Of a DNA stretch of 58,904 nt, positions 15,594-24,488 are shown piece after piece. Made by a program: the position numbers and the translations under genes. The notes below the pieces were generated by a model. The model was given only the letters and a program-made list of their open reading frames with translations, searched no databases and was not told the DNA's origin. This DNA comes from Myxococcales bacterium (GTDB taxonomy: Bacteria; Myxococcota_A; Polyangia; Polyangiales; Houyiibacteriaceae), in assembly GCA_024640845.1 (NCBI GenBank), contig JAHEEE010000016.1:1-58904 (forward strand). Reading direction: 5' to 3'. How positions within the stretch are numbered: position 1 is the stretch's first letter; each line of letters opens with the position of its first letter.

Positions 15594-17572
15594 AGCGCGC
15601 GCTCCTCGCGTGGGTGGCGCTCTCGGTCCCAGGCCTCTTGGGAGGGTGCTCGCTCCTCAACGCGCCGGACCGGAACTTCACGCCACCCGATGGCGGGGTC
15701 GACGGCGGCGGTATCGAGCTTTTCTGCTCCGACGGCCTCGACGACGACGATGACGCCGCCACCGACTGCGCGGACGCCGACTGCGACGAAGAGCCCGCGT
15801 GCTGCGAGAGGCGCCGCACGACGCTCAGCTACGACTGGACGGACGTGAGCTTGAGCAACGCCTGGAGCTTCGCGCCGAGCGCGTGGAACCCGCTTCGTCC
15901 CTCCCTCGATGGCACGACCTTCGTCGGCGGCTTCCTTCCCGCGGACACGCCGCGCGCCCTGATCAGCCGCGATTGCGTCTCGCTCGGCCTTGGCGGCTGG
16001 GTCACGACCACCTTGCACAGCACCAACTCGGGCGGCTGCACAAGCGACGAGGTGTGCGCGGACTACGCTGGCATCGTCCTCAGCGCCGTCACGAGCTCGA
16101 CCGAAGGCAGTCGACTCCAAGACGAGCTCGCAGTGACGCTCCACGCGGGAGGCCTGGTGCGGGTCACACAGGCGGGCGCCGAGATCGCTCGGGCGGAGCG
16201 AGCGGTAGAGCAGGACCTGGATATCGAGATCGAAGTCCGACCGATGCTCGACGAGAGCAACCAGGCCGTGGTGGTGGCCTCGGTGTTGGTCGACGCGGAG
16301 ACCATCCTCGAGAGATTCACAGTCGCCCGCACCGAGAACCTGATCTCCAGCGGGGACTGCGCGGAGATCCCGGGCCTGCACGTGGCGGCAGAGGGCCAAG
16401 GCGACCTCGTGTATGTAGGCCCCATCGAAACCGCGAAGCAGGACTGTGCCAATCCGAGCCAGTTCGATGAACAAAGTGCAACCCTGCTAGCCGCAAACCT
16501 CGAATTTAACCCCTCCTGGAGTGAGGCCTATGTAGGGGCGCCAGCGTTGGCCAGCTCACGCAACGCGCTTTCCGACATCCAGTGGGACTTGATCGTCGAG
16601 GGCAGCAACTGGAGCCCGGAGCTCGAGCCGACCACCCACGTCGGGTACGCGCTCGGCCACGCACGGGTCGCCACCGACGAAGGCGGCAACTGGCGATTGA
16701 CCGGTTGGGAGAGCAGCGAGGCGCCCAAGGTCGGCGCTGATCCCCCCGCCTGCTCGGGGGGCACGTGTGCCGACAACCGAAGCGTGCGCGAGCCTCATTT
16801 GCTGGCCGAGCTCAACGATGAAGGGGAGCTCCGAGACCTGACCTTGGCCTTTGCGCGTGAGCTTGTAACGAGCCCAACGGAGCGTGATGTCTTTGGGATC
16901 CAGATCGTTCGTCCCATCGGCAGCCCCGGCTCGCCGCTGACGCTCCCAAGTGCGCCGACGCTTGCTCCGGAGGACGTCCCCGAGTGCGTCAGCCTTCGTG
17001 ATCCGGCGCTAATTCCGGTGGATCCGGAGGCGACCGGCGGTTACTGGGTGCTCTTCACGTGCATCGAAAGCGCGATGCCACCGCGGCAGATCCACGCGGT
17101 GCGGGTCTCGCGGGCGCTCGAGATCGTGCAAGAGGGCGGCGGTCCCATGCGGCGTGTGGTGCTCGATGCAGACGAGCTCGGGCCGTTTGCCGCCGCCGGG
17201 ATTCGCGCGCCGGAGCCGGTGATCTCGTTTGCCGAAGATGGGTTGCGGCTGCGGGTTTGGTTCCTGGCGCAACGCACGCCGGGGGATTGGGCGGTGGCCT
17301 TGGCCGAGGCGCGAACGCACGACATCGAGCTTCTCTCCCTGGACATTCCGGAGCCCTTACCCTTCCCGGTGAATCCGATTTTGAGCAGCGGGTCGACGCT
17401 CGTGCTGAGCGGCTGCGTGGCCGAGCAGTGCAACATCACTGGAATCGCCGTCACCCCCCGCGCTGACGATCCAAGCCGGCTTCGCTTCCTCTTGGCACGG
17501 CGCTTGAAGGAGTCGACTGGGGACGAAACCTTTCAATTAATACCTTTGGAGCAAACTTGGAGGACACCGTGA
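15590..17572 (+). CDS. lipoprotein with LamG-like and beta-propeller-like regions (first of pair)
   Basis: About 660 residues. The lipoprotein signal ends at Cys20 (GLLGGC). The mature N-terminus has an Asp-rich, Cys-containing stretch (SDGLDDDDDAATDCADADC, about 44-62), a motif seen in myxobacterial surface lipoproteins. A concanavalin/LamG-like beta region follows (about 75-280), then repeats of the kind seen in five-bladed glycosidase-type propellers (for example EPVISFAEDGLRLRVWFLAQ). No catalytic triad could be assigned. The GTG start overlaps the upstream stop (GTGA); the frame extends upstream but only as overlap with the TPR/PEGA gene. Likely a surface glycan- or polymer-binding protein. 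Confidence 0.75.
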   Translation: MKRALLAWVALSVPGLLGGCSLLNAPDRNFTPPDGGVDGGGIELFCSDGLDDDDDAATDCADADCDEEPACCERRRTTLSYDWTDVSLSNAWSFAPSAWNPLRPSLDGTTFVGGFLPADTPRALISRDCVSLGLGGWVTTTLHSTNSGGCTSDEVCADYAGIVLSAVTSSTEGSRLQDELAVTLHAGGLVRVTQAGAEIARAERAVEQDLDIEIEVRPMLDESNQAVVVASVLVDAETILERFTVARTENLISSGDCAEIPGLHVAAEGQGDLVYVGPIETAKQDCANPSQFDEQSATLLAANLEFNPSWSEAYVGAPALASSRNALSDIQWDLIVEGSNWSPELEPTTHVGYALGHARVATDEGGNWRLTGWESSEAPKVGADPPACSGGTCADNRSVREPHLLAELNDEGELRDLTLAFARELVTSPTERDVFGIQIVRPIGSPGSPLTLPSAPTLAPEDVPECVSLRDPALIPVDPEATGGYWVLFTCIESAMPPRQIHAVRVSRALEIVQEGGGPMRRVVLDADELGPFAAAGIRAPEPVISFAEDGLRLRVWFLAQRTPGDWAVALAEARTHDIELLSLDIPEPLPFPVNPILSSGSTLVLSGCVAEQCNITGIAVTPRADDPSRLRFLLARRLKESTGDETFQLIPLEQTWRTP

Positions 17573-19482
17573 GCCGAGATCGACGACACCAGCACCGTGG
17601 GCGACTTCGGATCGCCGCTGCGTTGGCCGTCCTGTCGGTGGCCTGCGGGACCTCCGATTCCTCATCTGGCCCAACCTCCGGAGCGGGCGGCACCGACTTT
17701 GATCAAGGGGACGCGGGATTCGAGGACGCCGGAGGCACCAACGGCGCGGCTGGCGCCGGGGGCGACCGTGGCGCTCCGCCGTCGTCGGCCGCGAGCCCTG
17801 AGGCGTTCGTCAACAACCCGATCGACCAGCTCTTCGCCGATCCCCAGCGAAGCCCATGGGACCTGCTCTCCGTCGACTCGGCGGACGCGCAGGGATATGT
17901 CGATGCGGCCCTCGGCTGCTACGCGAACCCGGCAGCGTGCGACACGACCGGATGTCGAGCGTTCGCCTCGTGCTGTGTCGCGAGCGGAAGCTGCTGCGCG
18001 CCCGTGGTCAACACGTCGTTGCCCGACTCTCTCGACTTAAGAGAGTGCGCCGGGCTCACCATCGGTAGCTGCCTCGCGGGCGAAGGGCTCAGCGTGAGCG
18101 TCTTTGGCGAGCAAGAGCCGGTACTGACGGGTCGCGGCCTGGTCCCCAACGGCTCGGCCACCGCAGAGGGCGGCGCGCTCCTCGGAGGAGTCGTCGACCT
18201 CGCCTCGCACCGGGTCCTCGTCGAGGTTCAGTTCTCGCCGGCCGTCGGGTGCGGCGGCAGTTGTCTGCAGAGCGCCGGCGTTGCGTTTACTCCGCAACAG
18301 TTGGGCGGCTTTGGCGGCGCGCAGATCGGGCTTCTGTTGAGCGGTTCGCGGGAGGTCGTGAACCTGATGATTTCCGCTCAGGTCGCCGACAGCTTCGACG
18401 CGGGCAACGACGATACGGTCTGGCGGCTCACGCTTTCGCCGAGCGGCGTGGCACGAGTCGAGCGCGATGGCGCCACGCTGGGTTCGTATCGGTTCGATTC
18501 GCAGTCGCTTCGGCAAGCGCGCCTTGCAATCTTCGGAAGGAACCTCGTGGCTGACGAGGACAGCGCGGCGGTCGCGTCCATCACGACGCAGACCGCGGTG
18601 TGCGACAACCCCCGCGGCTGGAGCGAGCGATTGCCCGTCACGGTCTCGGTGCAGGGCGACATCGACCCGCAGCTCGCGATGGGCCTGGAGCCATCGATCG
18701 CGGCAGGGCCCGAGATCACAGCGGTTGCCTTCGAGCGCGATGGAGAGATCTTCGTCGGGCAGGAAGACTCCTTCGGCCTGGTGAATCTCGAGACGCCTGG
18801 TCCCTCCGCCTCGATTTCCCCGAGCGAGGGGTTCGAGGCGGGCGGCGTGGGTGACCCCGAGCTGTTCTGGCTGCTCGACTCTCTCCACGTCGTCTACACG
18901 GCCTACGACACCAACGGCGTCGGTAGCATCGGTTGGGCGGTGCTCACCCGCGACGCGGCAGAGAAGGAACAGTCGCCGATTTTGGCGCCTCAGGACGACG
19001 TCATCTCCTACGAATCACCCACGCTCCTAGTCCGCGATGATCTCCTCGTCATGATCGTACGCGCGACCCTGTCGTCCGGCGCGACGGAGCTTCGCGCCTT
19101 CTACTCGGTCGACCCAGGGGCTGGCTGGGCGCGAATCGTCGACGGCACGCTCGAGGAGCTGACCCGGGTGAACGACCCGGCTTCGGAGATCACGAGCCCG
19201 AGCTTGATCGTGCACAACAGCGCGTACCAGCTCTACTACGCGCGTCGTACCGGTACCCGATGGGCGGTCGAGCTCGCCACCTCCGACGAATTGTTGCTTT
19301 GGCGACCCCTCGGTGAAGCGATCGGGGCGAGCGGCGAGGGTTTCGACAGCCTCGGCGCGCGTGGTCCCGACGCCCAGTCGCTCGATGAACGCATCGAGAT
19401 GATCTACATGGGCCAAGACGGAGTTTCGTTCGAGCTGGGCATCGCGTCGCGATCGGCCCCGTCGGACACGGCGCTTCAGTGA
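17569..19482 (+). CDS. lipoprotein with LamG-like and beta-propeller-like regions (second of pair)
   Basis: About 637 residues. The signal ends in a lipobox (LSVAC), then Gly/Asp-rich GAGGTDFDQGDAGFEDAGG and a Cys-rich patch (CYANPAACDTTGCRAFASCC). A LamG-like beta domain (about 170-340) is followed by propeller-like repeats (about 360-630) including SPSLIVHNSAYQLYYARRTG and VELATSDELLLWRPLG, the pattern of GH43/GH32-type five-bladed propellers. It has the same architecture as the preceding gene, so the pair probably arose by duplication. The GTG start overlaps the upstream stop by 4 bp (TTG at 17557 is an alternative). The 3' end overlaps the convergent SOUL gene by 7 bp. Confidence 0.75.
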   Translation: MSRDRRHQHRGRLRIAAALAVLSVACGTSDSSSGPTSGAGGTDFDQGDAGFEDAGGTNGAAGAGGDRGAPPSSAASPEAFVNNPIDQLFADPQRSPWDLLSVDSADAQGYVDAALGCYANPAACDTTGCRAFASCCVASGSCCAPVVNTSLPDSLDLRECAGLTIGSCLAGEGLSVSVFGEQEPVLTGRGLVPNGSATAEGGALLGGVVDLASHRVLVEVQFSPAVGCGGSCLQSAGVAFTPQQLGGFGGAQIGLLLSGSREVVNLMISAQVADSFDAGNDDTVWRLTLSPSGVARVERDGATLGSYRFDSQSLRQARLAIFGRNLVADEDSAAVASITTQTAVCDNPRGWSERLPVTVSVQGDIDPQLAMGLEPSIAAGPEITAVAFERDGEIFVGQEDSFGLVNLETPGPSASISPSEGFEAGGVGDPELFWLLDSLHVVYTAYDTNGVGSIGWAVLTRDAAEKEQSPILAPQDDVISYESPTLLVRDDLLVMIVRATLSSGATELRAFYSVDPGAGWARIVDGTLEELTRVNDPASEITSPSLIVHNSAYQLYYARRTGTRWAVELATSDELLLWRPLGEAIGASGEGFDSLGARGPDAQSLDERIEMIYMGQDGVSFELGIASRSAPSDTALQ

Positions 19483-20150
19483 TCCGATGTGGTCACTCGG
19501 AACGCGGTCAAAATCTCGTTACGGCGCATGAACCACGGCGTGAACGGCGGGTTGTAGCGGGCCCAGGTCGGCTCGCCCGTAGGCTCGAAGCCCTCGGCGC
19601 GCAGGGCTTCGTAGAGCGCTTCGAGGTGCTTCTTGTAGTTTCGCTTCGACCACGTGCCCGAGTAGCGAATGGCGGCAAGCGTGCGCGCCGGCATCTCGCG
19701 AATCGTGATGCGCTCATCGTTCGGGGCGGGGAGCTCTTCACGCGTGAGATTCGACGGCATCATGAAGCGGACGGTGTAGCGGTCACCGGTCTTTTCCTGC
19801 GTGACGGGCGTGGTCATCGCGATCTTCGTTCCTTCGGTCTTCTCCTGAGCCACCGGCGCAGTCATCGCGATCTTCTGCGAACCACGGTTGTCGCCGAAGA
19901 TGTACTTCGCCAAGATCCGAAATCCCTGATCGCCGGCGTCTTCGAGGCTGCCGTCGACGGAGGTCTCGGCAACCAGGTAGGGTTCATACTCGCGTATCTC
20001 GATGGCCCCTAGCTTCGATATCACGCGGTAGTCTGGGCTCTCGTAGGCCACGTCCTCATCTCCCCATACGATGGCGCCGATCGCGATCGCGGCGCCCGCA
20101 ATCGCAAGTAGCACAACTGTCCAAGTCAAGAGCCGCTTCGTCGCGCGCAT
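19476..20150 (-). CDS. SOUL/HEBP family haem-binding protein
   Basis: A 224-residue protein: N-terminal membrane anchor (about 8-28), then a SOUL domain beginning YESPDYRVISKLGAIEIREYEPYL and containing the typical IAMTAPVAQEK and IAMTTPVTQEK repeats, YTVRFMMPSNLT and the C-terminal NEILTAFR. SOUL/HEBP proteins bind haem or tetrapyrroles. The anchor suggests a periplasm-facing domain. It begins 2 bp after the SulP stop, so it is probably the last gene of the exporter/SulP operon. Confidence 0.9.
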   Translation of the reverse strand: MRATKRLLTWTVVLLAIAGAAIAIGAIVWGDEDVAYESPDYRVISKLGAIEIREYEPYLVAETSVDGSLEDAGDQGFRILAKYIFGDNRGSQKIAMTAPVAQEKTEGTKIAMTTPVTQEKTGDRYTVRFMMPSNLTREELPAPNDERITIREMPARTLAAIRYSGTWSKRNYKKHLEALYEALRAEGFEPTGEPTWARYNPPFTPWFMRRNEILTAFRVTTSDH

Positions 20151-20152
20151 GT

Positions 20153-21697
20153 TTAGGCATTATCCGTGAGAGCGATGGTGGGCCGTACGGCCTCGAGGAT
20201 CTCGAGACGAATTCCGTCCGCTTCGGCGTGCGCCACGAAGTCGTCGATGACTTCTTGAACGTCGTGATCCAAAATCCGCGTGGCCGACATGTCGATGGTC
20301 AGCGCGCAGCCCGGCGGGACTTCGCGAAGAATTCGTTTGAGGGCCGCCTTGTTGAGGAAGGTCATGTGCTCGGTCAACCGAATCGTGAAGCTGCCCTCCG
20401 AGGTCTGCTCTCGGTAGAAGTCCATCTGGTAGTTGAATATGAGAATCTCGAAGAACGCGACGAGCATTCCGAGCATGATCCCCTTCAAGAGGTCGGTAAA
20501 CACCAGCCCAACGATCGTGACGATGAACGGGAGGAACTGCCAGAGGCCCTCGGTCCACATCTGCTTGAAGAGCGAGACCCTCGCGAGCCGGTAGCCGATG
20601 ACGAGAAGAATCGCAGCCAAGCAGGCAAGCGGAATCCGGTTGAGGAGTCCGGGAATCGTGGCGACGCAGACCAGCAAGAGCACCCCGTGAATGAAGGAGG
20701 CGCGGCGGGTCTTACCGCCCGACTCGATGTTGGCCGTGCTTCGAACGATGACTTGGGTCACGGGAATCCCGCCGAGCAATCCGGAGACGATGTTACCGAG
20801 GCCTTGGGCCTTGAGCTCGAGGTTGGTGGGCGTGACTCGTTTCTCGGGGTCGAGGTTGTCTGTGGCCTCGACGGAGAGGAGGGTCTCGATGCTTGCGATG
20901 AGCGCCAGCGTAATGCCGATCAGGTAGACCTCCGGGTTGGTGATCTGCGAGAAATCGGGCTTTGTGAAGTTCGAGAAGAACTCCCCGAGGCTCGCCGAGG
21001 TCGGGACGGTCACGAGGTGGGCTTCAGCGATGGCGAGCTTGGGCACAAACGCGCTGAACACCTGGTTGAGCACGATCCCCAAGAGCACGACGAGAAGGGG
21101 CGCAGGGAGAGCTCGGCCAACACGGCTGTTCTTCAGCAGCGGCTGCTGCCACGCCAAGAGAATGGTCAGAGAAAGCGCAGTGACGATGATGGCGCCGGGG
21201 CTGAGCGAATCGAGTGCGTAGCCGATCTCGGTGAACGTGTTGCGGCCGTCGCGCTGGAAGAACTCGAGCTCGCCCTCCCATGATTGGTCGTAGCCAAGAG
21301 CGTGCGGGATCTGTTTGAGGATGAGAATGATCCCGATGCCGGCCAGCATCCCCTTGATGACGCTCGATGGGAAATAGTGTGCGATGACGCCGGCCTTGAG
21401 AAAGGCGGCGATGAGTTGGACGACGCCGCAGACGATCACCGAAAGGAGGTAGACTTCGAATCCGAGTGTCTCGATCCCCGCAGCAACCATCACGGCAAGG
21501 CCCGCGGCTGGTCCGCTCACACCGTGACGCGACTTGCTGACGAGCGTGACCACGATGCCGCCGGAGATACCAGCGATCAGGCCGCTGAAGAGCGGAGCTC
21601 CCGAGGCGAGCGCAATCCCGAGGCAAAGGGGCAGCGCCACCAGGAACACGACGATCCCGGCACGCAAGTCGTCCGCGAAGTGTTCCCGACTAAACAT
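20153..21697 (-). CDS. SulP-family anion transporter with STAS domain
   Basis: About 514 residues. It starts FSREHFADDLRAGIVVFLVALPLCLGIALA, the standard SulP first helix, and carries the family signature region SGPAAGLAVMVAAGIETLG, some 10-14 membrane helices, GGIPVTQVIVRSTANIESGG, and a C-terminal STAS domain (about 420-510). SulP proteins move sulfate, bicarbonate or other anions, usually with Na+ or H+. The ATG at 21697 is preferred to a TTG at 21730 because it starts exactly at the family N-terminus. It lies 29 bp downstream of the TolC gene in the same direction. Substrate not predictable. Confidence 0.92.
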   Translation of the reverse strand: MFSREHFADDLRAGIVVFLVALPLCLGIALASGAPLFSGLIAGISGGIVVTLVSKSRHGVSGPAAGLAVMVAAGIETLGFEVYLLSVIVCGVVQLIAAFLKAGVIAHYFPSSVIKGMLAGIGIILILKQIPHALGYDQSWEGELEFFQRDGRNTFTEIGYALDSLSPGAIIVTALSLTILLAWQQPLLKNSRVGRALPAPLLVVLLGIVLNQVFSAFVPKLAIAEAHLVTVPTSASLGEFFSNFTKPDFSQITNPEVYLIGITLALIASIETLLSVEATDNLDPEKRVTPTNLELKAQGLGNIVSGLLGGIPVTQVIVRSTANIESGGKTRRASFIHGVLLLVCVATIPGLLNRIPLACLAAILLVIGYRLARVSLFKQMWTEGLWQFLPFIVTIVGLVFTDLLKGIMLGMLVAFFEILIFNYQMDFYREQTSEGSFTIRLTEHMTFLNKAALKRILREVPPGCALTIDMSATRILDHDVQEVIDDFVAHAEADGIRLEILEAVRPTIALTDNA

Positions 21698-21726
21698 GGC
21701 CCCTATGGTGCATGGGGCATCGTACC

Positions 21727-23154
21727 TCAATCACAAGTGACGCGTGTAGTCGTCTCCCACCGGGTGCGCTCGATCTCGGCCAGGGCGACGGCCTCGATGT
21801 AGCGAACCTCAGCCAATGCGGCCTGCTGCTCGCGAAGATTGACGAAGATGAGATTGCTCGATCCGACCTCGAAGCGACGTCGTTCGCCCGCGGCAAGCTC
21901 GGCGGCGGTCTCGACGACGTCCTCGGTGAGCACAGCACGCTCCTGGGCCGCTTCCACGGCAGATGCAGCGTCGAGCGTTCGCGCGCGAAGCTGGTCCTCG
22001 ACGAACCGGACCTTCTCGAGATTTTCGGCAACGACTGCTCGGGCGGCGGTGGCGCGCCCTCGGTCCGTGCGCATCAGGAGCGGGATCGACAGCTGCACAC
22101 CCGCCTCGAAGACGTTTCCGGGAAGCGTGAAGTCGAGATCCGTCCCGGTTAGCTGACCGAGGTCGCGAGAGTACGCGAAGCGCGCGTCGATCTCGGGTGC
22201 TAGGCGGTTGCGCGCGAGCAACTGGTCGACCTCCGACACATCGAGCAGCGCGCGCGCCTGCCGAACCTCGGGATGGCACATCACGACCTTTTCGATGACC
22301 CGCTCTACGGCGAGGTCGTCGACGGGCTGAATCGCGACCTCGTGGGGAATGCGATCCGCGCCGACGACGACCGGCTCACCTTTGTCATCGCGGAAGTAGA
22401 GCGAGAGCTCGAACGAGGCCTTCTCGAACGCTCGCTCTGCCGCTACGACATAGGCGCGGCGCTCGAGCAGGATTCGTTCATTGTCCGTGACATCGAACTG
22501 CGCGATCGAGCCGGCCTCGAAACGACGTCGAAGCTGCGCGTCGCGTTGCTCGGCGAGATCGAGGAGCTCCATCGCGACGTACCGATTTCGGCCGGTACTC
22601 ACCCAACTCCAGTAGGCCTGTGCCGCCCCGAGCTCGAGGTCGAGCTCCGTGACGGAGAGATCCTGCTCGGCCGCCTCCTCGAGGTTCATGGCCCGCGCGC
22701 GCTCGGCACGCTCTGGGTCGATCAACCCGCCGCGCCAAACCGGAACCTCGATGCCAGCGCGCACTTCGCCGCCGGAAAGCGTCTGGTCGTCGCGGTAGGT
22801 CGGCCATCGCTGATTGATGCCGCGTCCCACGCGATAGCCGACGAAGATCTCCGAGCCCCAAAGGGTGGTCGGCTGCCGAAGCTCCGCATCGGCGCTTCGG
22901 TTGTCGTAGTAGGCGCCGGTGAGTAGCTTGGCGTTGCCTTCGAGCCTCGGATCGAACGCCCCGCGCGCAGCGGTCGCGTTGCCTTCAGCTTTCCGAACGC
23001 GCTGGACCGCCTGGCGAATTCGTGGGTCGTGTGAGGTCACGGATTGAAGCACTTCCTCAAAGGCGAGGGGAGGCCCTCGATCCTCGTTCGCCGCCGCGAT
23101 GGCCGGCGCGAACAGGCTTAGAACGACGAGGCCGAGACGGACAGCGGCGCTCAT
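21727..23154 (-). CDS. TolC-family outer-membrane efflux protein
   Basis: About 475 residues. A signal peptide (MSAAVRLGLVVLSLFAPAIAAA) is followed by two repeated OEP halves of long coiled helices with the typical GSIAQFDVTDNERILLE and RRFEVGSSNLIFVNLREQQ segments. It forms the trimeric outer-membrane channel of a tripartite exporter. The ATG overlaps the HlyD stop by 4 bp (ATGA), and the strong coupling supports a dedicated ABC-HlyD-TolC set. The upstream open frame (to 23424) is shadow of the HlyD gene. Confidence 0.92.
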   Translation of the reverse strand: MSAAVRLGLVVLSLFAPAIAAANEDRGPPLAFEEVLQSVTSHDPRIRQAVQRVRKAEGNATAARGAFDPRLEGNAKLLTGAYYDNRSADAELRQPTTLWGSEIFVGYRVGRGINQRWPTYRDDQTLSGGEVRAGIEVPVWRGGLIDPERAERARAMNLEEAAEQDLSVTELDLELGAAQAYWSWVSTGRNRYVAMELLDLAEQRDAQLRRRFEAGSIAQFDVTDNERILLERRAYVVAAERAFEKASFELSLYFRDDKGEPVVVGADRIPHEVAIQPVDDLAVERVIEKVVMCHPEVRQARALLDVSEVDQLLARNRLAPEIDARFAYSRDLGQLTGTDLDFTLPGNVFEAGVQLSIPLLMRTDRGRATAARAVVAENLEKVRFVEDQLRARTLDAASAVEAAQERAVLTEDVVETAAELAAGERRRFEVGSSNLIFVNLREQQAALAEVRYIEAVALAEIERTRWETTTRVTCD

Positions 23155-24488
23155 TTGCTCTCCTCGCCAGTGACCGCCATGGGCGGCGGTTCGGTGGTCG
23201 GCGGGAAGCCGTTGAACTGCCGCCAGACCTCGAATCCGAGCGACACTTGGTTGAGCAATACCCAGCCCTTCGTGAGCACGCCCTGACGAAGGTAGCTTGC
23301 CGCGGGCCAAGGCCCGTCCTCGTTGTCGGGCACGACCACGATTCGAAAATCCCCACGACCGTCGTCGGCCGGATCGACGAACGCGACCTTTCCGCCAAAG
23401 GTGCCAACCGCGACGGAAGGCCACCCTGAGAACTGCACCGCGGGCCAGCCCTCGAACTGAAGACGGACCGGGCTCCCCGGCTTCACCAACGCGGCGTCGT
23501 TGCCGTCCACGTAGAGCGCAACGGCGCGGTCTTCCGTCTGCGGAACGAGGATGGCGAGCACCTCGCCGCGGTTCACCTGCTCCCCGCCCAAACGACCAAT
23601 GACACGGAGAATGGTTCCGTCGGTCGGGGCAGTGATTGTCTGCGCTTGCTGCCGCGAAATCCCAACATCCAATCGAGCCAACGACGCGTTGGTCGTCGCA
23701 ACATCGGTTTCTGCGCTTTGCAAGGAGGCTTGTGCGTTCTCGATCTCAGCCCCGGTGGAGGCGACGACCCGCGCCCGGTAGGCGCGATTTTGGGAGAGCT
23801 TGTTGCGCGCCGCTTGAAGCTTCGCGCGCGCGGATGCGACCATCGCTTTGCTCTGGCGGGCCGCGAGCTTCGCGAGCTCCAGCTCCCGTTCGGACGCGAG
23901 ACCTTCGTCGTACAGATCGACCTGACGCGCTAGGTTGAGATCGTTGGTCTCGAGTGCGGCGAGGGCCGCGCCAAGCTCCTGGTCAGCGGCTTCAACGCCT
24001 TGCTGTGCGATTTGAACGTCGGACTCTGCAGCCGAGATCTCCGCGCGCTGCGAGCGGCGAATCGACTCGATGCGATTGCGAAGGGTCTCAACCCTTTGCG
24101 CCTGTGCATCGCGCCGCGCTTGGATTGCGGCTCGCTCGTCGCCGAGCCGGTCGAGGAGCGACTCGTCGTTGTCGACGAGCTCCACGATGGGATCGCCTTT
24201 GCGAACCGTGCTTCCCTCCTCGACGAACCAGCGCTCGACCCGACCGGAGATGGTGGCTTCGATCGGCTGCTGCCGCTGACCGGGTGCATAGGCGAAGACG
24301 TAGCCCTTGCCTTGGATGTTCTGAGTCCAGGGTGCGAGCAACGCAGCCAGGGTGAACAACACCAAGACGGCAACGAGGATCTTGGCCATGCGTGCCGCAC
24401 GCTGAGGAGCGGGCACCTCCAGCCCATCGGGCAGGGTTGCCCGCTCGAAGCCAGGCCAGGGGTCGCGCTCGAAAGATGCTCGGTTCAT
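23151..24488 (-). CDS. HlyD-family periplasmic adaptor (membrane fusion protein)
   Basis: A 445-residue protein: short cytoplasmic N-terminus, one membrane span (about 36-53), lipoyl half-motif (about 70-105, PIEATISGRVERWFVEEGST), a long alpha-helical hairpin (about 110-275) and the second lipoyl half (TITAPTDGTILRVIGRLGGE), then beta-barrel and membrane-proximal domains. This bridges an inner-membrane exporter to TolC. It overlaps both neighbours by 4 bp (upstream exporter, downstream TolC), so the three are made together. Confidence 0.93.
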   Translation of the reverse strand: MNRASFERDPWPGFERATLPDGLEVPAPQRAARMAKILVAVLVLFTLAALLAPWTQNIQGKGYVFAYAPGQRQQPIEATISGRVERWFVEEGSTVRKGDPIVELVDNDESLLDRLGDERAAIQARRDAQAQRVETLRNRIESIRRSQRAEISAAESDVQIAQQGVEAADQELGAALAALETNDLNLARQVDLYDEGLASERELELAKLAARQSKAMVASARAKLQAARNKLSQNRAYRARVVASTGAEIENAQASLQSAETDVATTNASLARLDVGISRQQAQTITAPTDGTILRVIGRLGGEQVNRGEVLAILVPQTEDRAVALYVDGNDAALVKPGSPVRLQFEGWPAVQFSGWPSVAVGTFGGKVAFVDPADDGRGDFRIVVVPDNEDGPWPAASYLRQGVLTKGWVLLNQVSLGFEVWRQFNGFPPTTEPPPMAVTGEESK

